The notes under the pieces are model-generated. The model was given only the letters and a program-made list of their open reading frames with translations. It was not told the origin of the DNA and searched no databases. A DNA stretch of 64,000 bases from Pseudomonas laurentiana (GTDB taxonomy: Bacteria > Pseudomonadota > Gammaproteobacteria > Pseudomonadales > Pseudomonadaceae). Shown here one piece after another: positions 1 to 9,084 of the stretch. The stretch spans positions 310,001-374,000 of the forward strand of contig NZ_BMQU01000002.1 in the NCBI RefSeq assembly GCF_014648275.1. The letters run 5' to 3'. Every line of letters starts with the position of its first letter. Position 1 is the first letter of the stretch. The translations under genes and the position numbers were made by a program.

Positions 1-543
1 ATAGCCCAGGTAGTGGCGCAACAGCAGAATACGCAGCACCAGGGACGTGGACTTGCCAGCACCGGCACCCGCAATCACGCAGGTCGAGGGCGTGTCACTG
101 AAGATCATTTTCCATTGCGCGGCGCTGGGCTGTGCCTGCGCGGGCAGGCGCTGCGCAACGTCGGCCTTGAAGCGTTTTTTCAGCTCGGCACTGAGCGGCA
201 GACGCCAATCGTCGAACAGGCTGTCGTCCTGTCCTGGCACGACATGCGCATCGGGGCGGGTATCACGAATCACCAGAACCTGGCGGCCGGCCTCGAAACC
301 GTCGACACGGCCCTCCTCATAGCCCTCGCGCAAGCCCTCGGCATGGCCGGTACGTTGGCCGCTGGCATGCCCCTGAAACCACGAGTCGCGGTGCTGTGCC
401 TGCAACCGGCTCAGGCCTCGACCAAGGACACGGGCCAACAACCGCCTGACCCAGGGTAACTGGGCCGGCGGGGTTAATTCCGGGGGGTGCTTGGGGCGCT
501 CGTGTGACACACCGACTCCAACTGAAAAGGGCTCTGTCGCCAT
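1..543 (-). CDS. UvrD/Rep-type ATP-dependent DNA helicase, N-terminal part (3' truncated by the window)
   Basis: Only the first 181 residues are inside the window. The frame is open from an ATG at 543 to base 1. It ends in a Walker A motif, AGAGAGKST, just after the Q-motif-like segment SAAQWKMIF, which is the arrangement at the start of UvrD-like superfamily 1 helicases. These unwind DNA with ATP in repair and replication restart. A GGAG sits 6 bases before the ATG. Residues 58-86 hold eight glycines spaced exactly four apart (G58, 62, 66, 70, 74, 78, 82, 86). This is a GX3 helix-packing repeat of the kind seen in Yae1 and FliH, and is unusual on a helicase. The upstream neighbour is the divergent pirin gene. 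Subfamily cannot be decided because the motor core is missing. Confidence 0.8.
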   Translation of the reverse strand, partial: MATEPFSVGVGVSHERPKHPPELTPPAQLPWVRRLLARVLGRGLSRLQAQHRDSWFQGHASGQRTGHAEGLREGYEEGRVDGFEAGRQVLVIRDTRPDAHVVPGQDDSLFDDWRLPLSAELKKRFKADVAQRLPAQAQPSAAQWKMIFSDTPSTCVIAGAGAGKSTSLVLRILLLRHYLGY

Positions 544-656
544 GTTCGCTCCATTGACCGCAAAGCACCAGCCGATTGCTTGTAGATCAGGTAATTAGGC
601 GATGAAGTGAATCCATCACTGCACCTTTTACATCTAATAATCAGATCAATATAAGC

Positions 657-677
657 CGAAATTTACGCTTAATTTCG
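657..677. repeat. Inverted repeat in the helicase-pirin divergent promoter region
   Basis: CGAAATT and AATTTCG arms of 7 bases flank a 7-base spacer in the AT-rich gap between the divergent helicase and pirin genes, about 55 bases before the pirin start. It could be an operator for either gene; no regulator is identifiable. Confidence 0.35.
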
Positions 678-729
678 ATCATTAAGTGCGCGATCATCAT
701 TTCCATAAACCTTGCCGAGGAGATGACTC

Positions 730-1428
730 ATGTTGCAACTGCGCCCTTTCGCCACCCTTGGCCATGCCAACCACGGCTGGCTGGATGCCCATCATCACTT
801 TTCATTCGCCGAATACTACGACCCCGAGCGCATGCACTGGGGCACCCTGCGGGTCTGGAACGATGACCTGATCGCTGCAGGCAGCGGTTTCCCACCGCAC
901 CCGCACCGTGACATGGAAATCATTACCTATGTCCGCGAAGGGGCAATCAGTCACCAGGACAACCTGGGCAACAAAGGCCGTACGGAAGCGGGCGATGTGC
1001 AAGTGATGAGCGCCGGGACCGGAATCGTCCACAGTGAGTACAACCTGGAGAAGGTTGATACGCGCATCTTCCAGATCTGGATCATTCCAGAGCGCAGCGG
1101 CGAAGCACCCTCGTGGGGCACCCGTCCGTTTCCCAAAGGTGAGCGCGGCGAAGGCTTCGTGACCCTGGCCAGTGGCCGTGAAGGTGACGAGCAAAGCTTG
1201 CGCATCCGGTCTGACGCACGGCTGGTCGCGGCGACACTGAAAGCCGGAGAAAGCGCCGAGTACGTGCTGGACAGCGGACGTCGCGGCTATCTGGTGCCGG
1301 CCAAAGGGCTGATCGAGGTCAACGGTGTGCGCGCCGCTGCCCGTGACGGCCTGGCGATCGAAGACGAATCGTTGCTGCGAGTGACGGCGCTGGAGGACAG
1401 CGAAATCGTTCTGGTCGATGTTGCCTGA
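730..1428 (+). CDS. Pirin family protein (YhhW-like bicupin)
   Basis: 232-residue bicupin matching the YhhW/pirin family, whose members bind one metal ion in the N-terminal cupin; some have quercetin 2,3-dioxygenase activity. The metal ligands are all present at the expected positions: H57 and H59 in PPHPHRDME, and H101 and E103 in GIVHSEYN. The length equals typical bacterial pirins. No signal peptide, so cytoplasmic. A GAGGAG ribosome site lies 8 bases before the ATG. The gene stands alone, divergent from the helicase and convergent with pgm, with a 12-bp hairpin at 1432-1459. The physiological substrate is unknown; these genes are often stress-responsive. Confidence 0.9.
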   Translation: MLQLRPFATLGHANHGWLDAHHHFSFAEYYDPERMHWGTLRVWNDDLIAAGSGFPPHPHRDMEIITYVREGAISHQDNLGNKGRTEAGDVQVMSAGTGIVHSEYNLEKVDTRIFQIWIIPERSGEAPSWGTRPFPKGERGEGFVTLASGREGDEQSLRIRSDARLVAATLKAGESAEYVLDSGRRGYLVPAKGLIEVNGVRAAARDGLAIEDESLLRVTALEDSEIVLVDVA

Positions 1429-1431
1429 CCG

Positions 1432-1459
1432 GCACCCGCCCCGCTAACGGGGCGGGTGC
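1432..1459. terminator. Hairpin between convergent pirin and pgm genes
   Basis: A perfect 12-bp GC-rich inverted repeat (GCACCCGCCCCG / CGGGGCGGGTGC) with a CTAA loop sits in the 42-base gap between two convergent stop codons. No T-tract follows on either strand, so it may act as a bidirectional weak terminator or an mRNA 3' end stabiliser. Confidence 0.6.
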
Positions 1460-1470
1460 GCGACCAAAGA

Positions 1471-3108
1471 TCAGGAAATGGCGTTATCGACCAATTCCTG
1501 GGCTTCGCTTACCAGGCGCTGCAGGTGTGCATCGTCGATAAAGCTCTCGGCGTAGATCTTGTAGATGTCCTCGGTACCCGACGGACGCGCCGCAAACCAG
1601 CCGTTGGCGGTCATCACTTTCAAACCGCCGATGGCCTGGCCATTGCCCGGCGCATGACTGAGGATCTGCTGAATTGGCTCACCGGCCAGTTCAGTGGACT
1701 TCACCTGCTCCGGCGCCAGCTTGCTCAACAGGGCTTTCTGTTGCGGGTTGGCCTTGGCCTCGACACGCGTCGCGAAGGGTTCACCCAGCTCGGCGGTCAA
1801 TGCGGCATACGCCTGGCTCGGGTTACGCCCGGTACGCGCGGTGATTTCCGCCGCCAGCAACGCCGGGATCAAGCCGTCCTTGTCGGTGGCCCACACACTG
1901 CCATCCTTGCGCAGGAACGAAGCACCGGCACTCTCTTCGCCACCAAAACCGAGCGAGCCGTCGAACAGCCCTTCGGCAAAGAACTTGAAACCAACCGGCA
2001 CTTCGTAGAGACGACGCCCCAAACGTGCCGTCACCCGGTCGATCAGGCCACTGCTGACCACGGTCTTGCCAACGGCCGCATCGGCGCGCCACTGCGGACG
2101 GTTCTGGAACAGGTAGTCGATGGCAACCGCCAGGTAGTTGTTCGGAGCCAGCAGGCCGTTTGGCGTGACGATGCCGTGACGGTCATGGTCGGGGTCGCAG
2201 GCAAAGGCAACGTCAAAACGCTCACGCAGGCCGATCAGGCCCTGCATGGCATAAGGCGAGGACGGGTCCATACGGATCTGGCCGTCCCAGTCCACGCTCA
2301 TGAAGCGGAAGGTCGGGTCGACCTCGGTGTTGACCACGTCCAGGTTCAGGCGATAGTGATCGGCAATGGCCGACCAGTAGCGCACACCGGCACCGCCCAG
2401 CGGGTCAACGCCAAGGCGCAGGTTGGCACCACGAATAGCATCGAAATCAATCACATTGACCAGATCGCTGACGTAATTGCCCAGGTAGTCATGACGATGG
2501 GTCGTGCTGGCCTTGAGCGCCTGCTCATAGTCCATGCGCTTCACGTCTTTCAGGCCATCGGCCAGCAGTTCGTTGGCCTTGGCCTCGATCCACTTGGTCA
2601 CGTCGCTGTCGGCCGGGCCGCCATTGGGCGGGTTGTACTTGAAGCCGCCGCTCTGTGGTGGGTTGTGCGACGGGGTGATGACCACACCATCGGCCAGACC
2701 GCGGCTGCGACCACGGTTGTAACAAAGAATGGCGTGGGACACTGCCGGCGTTGGCGTGTACTCATCGTCCTTTGCCAGCATCACTTCGACGCCATTGGCG
2801 GCCAGTACCTGCAATGCGGTGGCTGCTGCCGGCGTGGACAGTGCGTGGGTATCGATACCGACGAACAGCGGGCCATCAATGCCTTTGACCTTGCGGTACA
2901 GGCAAATGGCCTGGCTGATAGCCAGTACATGGTCTTCGTTGAAACTCAACTCCAGAGAACTGCCGCGATGCCCTGAAGTACCGAACGCTACCCGTTGGGT
3001 GGCGATGCCGGCATCCGGCCGGCCAGAGTAGTAGGCGGTCAGCAGTCGAGGGATATCGACCAGAATCGACGCAGGTGCCGGTTTGCCCGCCAGGGGACTG
3101 AGCTTCAT
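1471..3108 (-). CDS. pgm: Phosphoglucomutase (alpha-D-glucose phosphate-specific)
   Basis: 545-residue cytoplasmic enzyme interconverting glucose 1-phosphate and glucose 6-phosphate, supplying trehalose/glycogen and envelope sugar nucleotides. The phosphoserine loop is intact (FGTSGHRG near residue 45), as are the metal loop CDPDHDRHG, the sugar-binding GGEESAG and the phosphate-binding [10 protein letters not shown] close to the C-terminus. Length fits the E. coli Pgm family (546 aa). The ATG at 3108 is preferred over an upstream in-frame start at 3150 because it gives the family N-terminus and has an AGG 9 bases upstream. It is separated from the helicase-nuclease gene on the same strand by about 95 bases and is convergent with pirin. 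Confidence 0.95.
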   Translation of the reverse strand: MKLSPLAGKPAPASILVDIPRLLTAYYSGRPDAGIATQRVAFGTSGHRGSSLELSFNEDHVLAISQAICLYRKVKGIDGPLFVGIDTHALSTPAAATALQVLAANGVEVMLAKDDEYTPTPAVSHAILCYNRGRSRGLADGVVITPSHNPPQSGGFKYNPPNGGPADSDVTKWIEAKANELLADGLKDVKRMDYEQALKASTTHRHDYLGNYVSDLVNVIDFDAIRGANLRLGVDPLGGAGVRYWSAIADHYRLNLDVVNTEVDPTFRFMSVDWDGQIRMDPSSPYAMQGLIGLRERFDVAFACDPDHDRHGIVTPNGLLAPNNYLAVAIDYLFQNRPQWRADAAVGKTVVSSGLIDRVTARLGRRLYEVPVGFKFFAEGLFDGSLGFGGEESAGASFLRKDGSVWATDKDGLIPALLAAEITARTGRNPSQAYAALTAELGEPFATRVEAKANPQQKALLSKLAPEQVKSTELAGEPIQQILSHAPGNGQAIGGLKVMTANGWFAARPSGTEDIYKIYAESFIDDAHLQRLVSEAQELVDNAIS

Positions 3109-3203
3109 GCAAAACCTCAAGAATGGGTGTTCAGGGTAATGAAAGGTCACAGTTTACTGGCAGTTTGACCTTAAGGCGACGTGGAAGCTCCCTGCCCTGA
3201 CGA

Positions 3204-5465
3204 CTATTTTTTTTGCGGAGCCCACCACGCTGGAAACATCTGCTGTACCTTCGGCTCGGCAAACCGGTCATCGATCAGCATCACCACACCCCGATCCTCG
3301 GGGCCACGAATAACGCGCCCAGCGGCCTGGATGACCTTGCGCACCCCTGGGTACAGGTAGGTGTAATCAAAGCCTGCGCCAAACCGCTCGGCCATGCGGT
3401 GCTTGATCTGTTCATTGACCGGGTTGACTTGCGGCAGGCCCAGGGTCGCGACGAACGCACCGATCAGGCGGGTTCCCGGCAGATCGACCCCTTCGGCGAA
3501 CGCCCCGCCCAACACCGCGAAACCGATCCCTTGTCCACCGTCGACAAAGCGTTCAAGAAACGCCTGCCGTGCCTCCTCAGCCATCCCTTGCGACTGACGC
3601 CATTGGTGAATGGCCGGGTACCGCGTTGCCAGCATTTCGGCCACGTGCTGCAGGTACTCGAAACTGCTGAAGAACGCCAGGTAGTTGCCCGGTTGCCGGG
3701 CATACTGCTCGGCAATCAGTTCGCTGATGGGAGCGATAGATGCCTGACGGTGCTGGTAGCGCGTCGAAATATCGCTGACCACACGCACCTGCAACTGCTC
3801 GGCGACAAAGGGCGAAGCCACCTCCAGCCAGGCGGTGTCGCCTGGCATGCCCAGCAGGTCGGCATAGAACTGCCGAGGCCCAAGTGTGGCGGAGAACAGC
3901 ACAACGCTGCGTGCCGCCGTCATTCTCGGCGCTATCAACGGCGCTGGCAGTACGTTGCGCAGGCACAGGGTCGACAGGCTGCGCCGCCCCTGGCCCTCAC
4001 GCTTGCTGATGTCGAACAGGAAGTTTGCGTCAAAGACTTCGCTCAACCGGCTGAATTGCAACCCACGGAAGTAAAAGTCCATCAATGCCGGGTCCAGCCC
4101 CGACGGAGCCTGATTCATCTGTTCCTGAATCAGCGTCAGGCAGCGCTGCAAGGCCTTGAGAAAGGCTGTCGGCAACTCGACGCTGGCCCTGTAGGGCGCC
4201 ACCTGCTCATTGTGCAGCGCATTCCACTGACGATTGAGTTGCTGCAATGCACTGGTCATACCGACAGGCTTGCTGCGTCGCAGGCTCTGCAACGACCACT
4301 GATCGAGGCTCGCGCTGTACATCTGGCGGGCGCGTTCGACCAGGTTATGCGCCTCGTCCACCAACACCGCCACACGCCATTGATTGAGCTGGGCCAGGCC
4401 ATGCAGCAAGGCGCTTTGGTCAAAGTAATAGTTGTAGTCAGCAACCACGACATCGACCCAGCGCGCCATCTCCTGGCTCAAGTAATAAGGACAGACCTGA
4501 TGCCTCAGCGCCACCTCGCGCAACGCGGCCTTATCCAGCAGTGCGACCTGCCGCGCCGCCTGCCGCGCCGCCGGCAAACGGTCATAAAACCCCTTGGCCA
4601 ACGGGCAGGACTCGCCATGGCAGGCGTTCTGCGGATACTCACAGGCCTTGTCCCTGGCCACCAGTTCGAGGCTGCGTAGCGCAAGCGTGGGCGCGCTGGT
4701 CATGACCTGGCGCACTGCGTCCAGTGCCAAGGCCCGCCCCGGGGTCTTGGCGGTCAGAAAGATCACTTTGTCCAGTTGTTGCGGCACGACAGCCTTGAGC
4801 ATCGGGAACAATGTGCCCAGGGTCTTGCCAATGCCCGTGGTGGCCTGGGCCATCAGACAACGGCCCGTGCTGACCGCCTTGTACACCGTTTCGGCCAGAT
4901 CGCGCTGGCCGCTGCGCATGTGCGCGTAAGGAAAACTCAGCGCCTGCAGCCCGCTGTTGCGCTCGGTCAACCGCTGCATCTGGGGAACGGCCCACGCCAG
5001 AAAGGCCGTACATTGCTGCTTGAAGTACTGCTCCAGAGCCTCGGCCGGGTAGTGCTGCTCGATACGGGTCTCGCGGTCACTGTCGACATCCAGGTAGACC
5101 AGTGCCAGGTGGATCTCGCTCAGGTGCCGCGTGCTGCACAGCAGCCAGCCATAAATGCGCGCCTGTGCCCAATGCAACGCACGATGATTGTCCGGTTGAT
5201 TGGCGAGGTCACCGCGGTAAGTCTTGATCTCCTCCAGCCGGTTGGCCGAGGGCTCATAGCCATCAGCGCGACCACGCACCCGAAGGTGCTCGTAACTGCC
5301 CTCCAGCGTGACTTCAGCCTCATAGTCCGAACCGCGCCGAGCGACCACCCGGCGATGCCCGGCGATCCCCTCCTGAGCCGTAGGCGATGGTGTGAAGCGC
5401 AGGTCCAGGTCGCCCTGCTTTGCAGTAAATTCACATAACGCACGTACAGCGACCACATACGTCAT
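3204..5465 (-). CDS. ATP-dependent helicase of the DinG/XPD (Rad3) type with an N-terminal RecB-like nuclease domain
   Basis: 753 residues. Residues about 60-110 show the full RecB-type PD-(D/E)XK nuclease signature: D68 in GRADG, E79-x-K81 in EEIKT, and Q102/Y106 in AQARIYGWLL. After this comes an SF2 motor with Walker A ATTGIGKT, a set of cysteines (CEYPQNACHGESC and HQVCPYY) placed like the 4Fe-4S ligands of XPD/DinG, the DEAH box VDEAHN and the C-terminal QAAGRVIRG. It should therefore be an iron-sulfur 5'-3' helicase able to cut DNA. The ATG at 5465 overlaps the TGA of the FAN1 gene (ATGA), so the two are translationally coupled and probably act together in repair of cross-linked or branched DNA. 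An in-frame start at 5495 lies inside FAN1 and is less likely. Confidence 0.88.
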   Translation of the reverse strand: MTYVVAVRALCEFTAKQGDLDLRFTPSPTAQEGIAGHRRVVARRGSDYEAEVTLEGSYEHLRVRGRADGYEPSANRLEEIKTYRGDLANQPDNHRALHWAQARIYGWLLCSTRHLSEIHLALVYLDVDSDRETRIEQHYPAEALEQYFKQQCTAFLAWAVPQMQRLTERNSGLQALSFPYAHMRSGQRDLAETVYKAVSTGRCLMAQATTGIGKTLGTLFPMLKAVVPQQLDKVIFLTAKTPGRALALDAVRQVMTSAPTLALRSLELVARDKACEYPQNACHGESCPLAKGFYDRLPAARQAARQVALLDKAALREVALRHQVCPYYLSQEMARWVDVVVADYNYYFDQSALLHGLAQLNQWRVAVLVDEAHNLVERARQMYSASLDQWSLQSLRRSKPVGMTSALQQLNRQWNALHNEQVAPYRASVELPTAFLKALQRCLTLIQEQMNQAPSGLDPALMDFYFRGLQFSRLSEVFDANFLFDISKREGQGRRSLSTLCLRNVLPAPLIAPRMTAARSVVLFSATLGPRQFYADLLGMPGDTAWLEVASPFVAEQLQVRVVSDISTRYQHRQASIAPISELIAEQYARQPGNYLAFFSSFEYLQHVAEMLATRYPAIHQWRQSQGMAEEARQAFLERFVDGGQGIGFAVLGGAFAEGVDLPGTRLIGAFVATLGLPQVNPVNEQIKHRMAERFGAGFDYTYLYPGVRKVIQAAGRVIRGPEDRGVVMLIDDRFAEPKVQQMFPAWWAPQKK

Positions 5466-7123
5466 GAAGCCTGCGGCTCCCATTGCACATGGCAAACCTC
5501 GACTGGCAGGCCATGTTCATTGCAGAACTCGATCCAGCGCAGCTGATTGTCCTGAAGGCGGTCACCGGGGCCTTTGACCTCGATCATCCGGTAGCGCCGC
5601 GCCTCAGGCCACAGTTGAATCAGGTCGGGCATGCCGGCGCGGTTGTGCTTGATATCTTCCAGCAGGCGCCGGAAACACTGGCTCAGATGCTCGGCGGGCA
5701 CACAGGCCAGGGCCTGTTCCAACAGTGTTTCGTCAAGCACGTCCCAAACCACGAAAGGCGACTGCAGGCCCTGTTTCGCCGCATGGTTGGCGCGGATCGT
5801 CTGGCGATAGCGACCATCCTCCAACTGTGCCAGGCAGTCACCGAACAGCACCTCACGACGCGCCTGGAAACCGGGGTCATGCAGGTCTTGGGGGCCACGT
5901 TGGAACGGGTGGAAGAACGCCCCCGGCAGCGGCGCGAAAATCGCGTCCCAGCAAAGCAGGCCAAACAGGCCGTTGAACAGGCAGTTCTCGACATAGAACA
6001 CCTGCCCGCCCTCTTCCTGAAGATACTGCTGGACTGCCCGCTCGACACCCTGCACCGCATGCTCGCGAGGCAGGCACAGGTCGATCCGATGCACCTCAGG
6101 TGCCGGGCGCCTCGGCTGCACAGGGCCACCCAGCTTGCGCCGCAGGCGCGGCAGCACTCTGGCCAACGCCTGCGCTTGCAGCGCATTGAGCGGCTGTTCA
6201 CTGACCGCCTCGGCCAGATGCAGCGCCGCCGCCCACTGTTCGCCGCGCTCCAGCACCCGTATGTGACGTAATGGCGCCTGCGGGTGCGCGCTGAGCGGAT
6301 AGACCTGCTGGGCCAATGCCCAGTTACCCTCCCGCTCACAGTGCTGGCCCAGGTGGAACAGCAAGCGGGCCCGGCGACGTTCCAGCCAGGGATTGGCGCT
6401 GCGCAAGTGCTCGGCGCGCGCCAGTACCTGTTCGACGGCAGCGCCCGCAGCAAGTTGCTCGGCACACTCATGCAAGGCCAGGGCAACCTCCACATCTTCG
6501 CGCTGGCGCATCGCCCGGGAATCAATGCTGAACGCCACCTGTTCGTAACGCAGCACACCCAGGTCAGCCAATACGAATTCGGACCAGTCCTGATGCAGAT
6601 TGCCAAAAAACAGCAGACGCAGGCGGTCGCACAAGGCTTGCAAACGCCACTCATAAACAGCTTCGGCAAAGCCCGGATACCACTCGGACAAACGACGTGG
6701 CTCGGGGTACAACGGCACCAATTGCTCGAAAAGATCGGGTTTTGCCGCCCGAGGGCGTGTCAAAGCCGTGGAAAAACAGGCAACGATTTCATCCTTGCGC
6801 AGCATCTGGAACAGCTGCTCCAGGCTCAGCACGCCATCATCATCGACCCAGGCCAACGCCACCAACGGCGCCAAGGCCTCGGCCGATGGGCCAATCTCGG
6901 GGTAGATCAACTTGCTGGCACGAAACAACTGGCCCTTGCGCATCACCATGCGTACCAGCATTGCCTGGGCCGCACGTGGTTGCTGGCCGAACAGGCGAAC
7001 AAACTCGTGCTCCTGCTCCGTAAGCAGGTCCGCATAACGCAGCTGCAACCAGTCCAGTACCTGCTGGAAGTTGTGGAGGTAGTAAAACGGATCAGAAACA
7101 GGGTGAGCGATCACAGCAAGCAT
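5462..7123 (-). CDS. FAN1-type structure-specific nuclease (VRR-NUC domain)
   Basis: About 553 residues, the length of the bacterial FAN1 protein of Pseudomonas. The C-terminus carries the VRR-NUC catalytic signature: PDLIQLWP, then E-V-K in MIEVKGPGDRLQDNQ, where D, E, K and Q bind metal. The preceding region is helical and TPR-like, and the N-terminus (DPFYYLHNFQQVLDWL) resembles the SAP-containing FAN1 nuclease N-region. FAN1 incises 5' flaps and unhooks DNA interstrand crosslinks. The ATG at 7123 gives the N-terminus MLAVIAHP; a GTG at 7144 is possible and neither has a clear ribosome site. The gene overlaps the nuclease-helicase by ATGA. It follows the PP-loop gene on the same strand by 63 bases, so all three may be cotranscribed. 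Confidence 0.88.
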   Translation of the reverse strand: MLAVIAHPVSDPFYYLHNFQQVLDWLQLRYADLLTEQEHEFVRLFGQQPRAAQAMLVRMVMRKGQLFRASKLIYPEIGPSAEALAPLVALAWVDDDGVLSLEQLFQMLRKDEIVACFSTALTRPRAAKPDLFEQLVPLYPEPRRLSEWYPGFAEAVYEWRLQALCDRLRLLFFGNLHQDWSEFVLADLGVLRYEQVAFSIDSRAMRQREDVEVALALHECAEQLAAGAAVEQVLARAEHLRSANPWLERRRARLLFHLGQHCEREGNWALAQQVYPLSAHPQAPLRHIRVLERGEQWAAALHLAEAVSEQPLNALQAQALARVLPRLRRKLGGPVQPRRPAPEVHRIDLCLPREHAVQGVERAVQQYLQEEGGQVFYVENCLFNGLFGLLCWDAIFAPLPGAFFHPFQRGPQDLHDPGFQARREVLFGDCLAQLEDGRYRQTIRANHAAKQGLQSPFVVWDVLDETLLEQALACVPAEHLSQCFRRLLEDIKHNRAGMPDLIQLWPEARRYRMIEVKGPGDRLQDNQLRWIEFCNEHGLPVEVCHVQWEPQAS

Positions 7124-7186
7124 GCAACCAGAATGTGCGAGCACTGGTTATACATACAGACCGGCAATCTTGGCAACTTCCCGTGA

Positions 7187-8617
7187 TCAGCGGTGTGCCG
7201 CAGCCCTGCCAAAACACTGACCGTGAGTCGGGTGATTGAGCGACGGACTCAACGCCTCTGCTTCAAGCCGGTACAACGCCTGCAAGGTCGACAGCGGCAA
7301 GCCGCCGATACTCACCAGCCACTGGACAACCGGCTCCGGTGCCCGTTGCTCACGCAGCGCCTTGTGCATGTACGGTAGCGCAACCAGCATGCCTGGGTGA
7401 CACCGGCGTAAAAACTGCTCCAGCCGCTTGCCGCCTTCGACAAAGGGCGCAAAGAGCAGGCAGATCAACTGCGCCTCACTCAAGCCATAGGCCTGGGCAG
7501 CAAGATCGCGAGCCCGCTGGCGACGCTGTGCCAATTGATCGGCCCCTTGCCATGCGGCCAGGGCCTCGCGTTGCAATGACGGCGACATCTGCTTGCGTTG
7601 CATCCGAACACGGGCACGCTTGAGGTAGTCGTTCACGCCGGCCACATAGGGCTGCCCATGCACATGCTCGCTGCGCAGGCCCCACAGGTGGGCACTTAGC
7701 AGTGGCGTGGCGCAATCCGACTCGCTGAGCACAAAGGAATGCTCATCGTAGTGGAAGCCCAGAAACGCATTCAGCACGTCGCACGGCTCGTCAAACGGCT
7801 GGTGAACCAGATCATCGATCGCAATGAACCGCAACGGGCGCTGGCTTCCCGCGAAAGGCTGGGCCTGCAAAGGCTGGCCCAACCACTGCTGCACCTGTTG
7901 ACGCCGCACCGCGCCCAGCGCATCGATCATGGCCCTGGGGAATGTCGCGACCTGGGCACTCAGCCCAACCCCCGCGCGTCGAAGCACCCGGCGCCCCCAG
8001 GCCAGGTAGCGCTTGCGCTCGGGCAAGGGGTCGGCGCTGATGACCGCATCCACACCGCCATCCCATGCCATTGCGTGCCGATACAGATCAGCCAGGCCCG
8101 GGTAACAACATCCGCAGAACGCCGGGCAAGCTGCCCCCAGTGTCAAATGCCCGGACAGCAACAGGTCGTTGCGGTCCGCCTGACATTGGTCCGGCGTGGC
8201 TGTCTGACCGCTGTCGAACGGCTGCAACACCCCGCCATCGAGCACCAACGCCTCGACGCGCGGGTCATCATGGACAAACAGTGCCGAATAACCACGCTCG
8301 ATGTTCGCCATGACATCAGCGGTCATGCCTGCGTGCCGGGCCGTCGCAATACGCAGGTGAAAGGTCGAGGTAGAGCGCGCCGCGATGCTCAACTGCGCGG
8401 CACGCAGGAAAGCCAGGGCCTGGACGCTGTCTTTGCCACCGCCATGGGCATACATCACCTTGAAGCCCGCGACGCGTTCGTAACCGCCCGCGGCAACAAT
8501 CACGCGCTGAATCAAGAGTTGCAAGGAGGCACGCTGGGCCTGGGAAAAGTGCTCCATCAGCCGCTGAAGCACTTGTCGATAAACATGCTGCATGGCTTGA
8601 TCATGAACGCTACTCAT
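7187..8617 (-). CDS. PP-loop (ATP pyrophosphatase-like) protein of unknown function
   Basis: 476 residues. Residues 55-64 read MYAHGGGKDS, a variant of the SGGxDS PP-loop that binds ATP for substrate adenylation in N-type ATP pyrophosphatases (PAPS reductase, TilS, QueC, ThiI families). A cysteine cluster follows at C164, C168, C170 and C171 (CPAFCGCC). Many PP-loop enzymes that handle sulfur or bind Fe-S or zinc have such clusters, so a thiolation, desulfuration or amidation reaction is conceivable. No recognised C-terminal domain is visible. The ATG at 8617 is chosen because GCAGG lies 9 bases upstream; the 56 residues encoded above it look non-coding. FAN1 follows downstream. I do not recognise a named family, and the function is open. 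Confidence 0.75.
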   Translation of the reverse strand: MSSVHDQAMQHVYRQVLQRLMEHFSQAQRASLQLLIQRVIVAAGGYERVAGFKVMYAHGGGKDSVQALAFLRAAQLSIAARSTSTFHLRIATARHAGMTADVMANIERGYSALFVHDDPRVEALVLDGGVLQPFDSGQTATPDQCQADRNDLLLSGHLTLGAACPAFCGCCYPGLADLYRHAMAWDGGVDAVISADPLPERKRYLAWGRRVLRRAGVGLSAQVATFPRAMIDALGAVRRQQVQQWLGQPLQAQPFAGSQRPLRFIAIDDLVHQPFDEPCDVLNAFLGFHYDEHSFVLSESDCATPLLSAHLWGLRSEHVHGQPYVAGVNDYLKRARVRMQRKQMSPSLQREALAAWQGADQLAQRRQRARDLAAQAYGLSEAQLICLLFAPFVEGGKRLEQFLRRCHPGMLVALPYMHKALREQRAPEPVVQWLVSIGGLPLSTLQALYRLEAEALSPSLNHPTHGQCFGRAAAHR

Positions 8618-8997
8618 GGTGATTACCTGCTCTACCGAAAAGGGTGACGACCGTTTGCGCCAGCGAGGACAGAGACACCGTGGCCCGAACAACAACGCGT
8701 GCAGGTCGGAGGGGAAGAATGAGAATGGCCATGGATGCTTCCTACAGAGCCGTAGGATTTCTAGAAAACAAACGCGCAAGAGCAACGCCTATCCAAGGCC
8801 ATTTCGTGAATCCAGAGAGGTCGCCTTTGATCAGTCGATCAATCATTTCTCGCTCCGTGAGAGGACAGTGAATGGAGGTATCCAGTTAACGTGTCAGACA
8901 AGCCGCAGTACTTTTTCCTATGCATTCAACAGTAAGCCAATACACGCTCATCCGTTTCAGCAAACTGAGTAGGAAATTTCCGAAGCTCTCTCGGAGC
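8618..8997. other. Gene-free stretch upstream of the PP-loop gene
   Basis: About 380 bases, AT-richer in the middle, with no open frame showing family similarity or a good ribosome site. It should contain the promoter of the minus-strand PP-loop gene. A short inverted repeat (CCTAC...GTAGG near 8741-8756) is the only structure noted. Confidence 0.5.
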
Positions 8998-9020
8998 GCC
9001 AAGAGCGGAGCGCTCTTGGC
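8998..9020. terminator. Perfect 10-bp hairpin downstream of the histidine phosphatase gene
   Basis: GCCAAGAGCG and CGCTCTTGGC pair perfectly around a 3-base loop, about 65 bases past the phosphatase stop on the minus strand. No T-tract follows, so it may be a T-less terminator, an mRNA end or a dispersed repeat element. Function is inferred only from position. Confidence 0.4.
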
Positions 9021-9084
9021 CTGACCTATCGCGAACACGTCGGCCTCAACAGCCGTATCGCCATGTTCGGGTTGGCGTCGATGC

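Noticed and set aside
1456-2976. 506-codon open frame antisense to pgm
   Set aside because: It mirrors the real Pgm reading frame, has no domain signature and arises from GC-rich codon bias.
3213-4679. 488-codon open frame antisense to the nuclease-helicase
   Set aside because: No recognisable motif; the opposite strand carries complete helicase motifs.
8616-8972. Open frames on the plus strand upstream of the PP-loop gene
   Set aside because: No ribosome site, no family resemblance, and they overlap the likely promoter.
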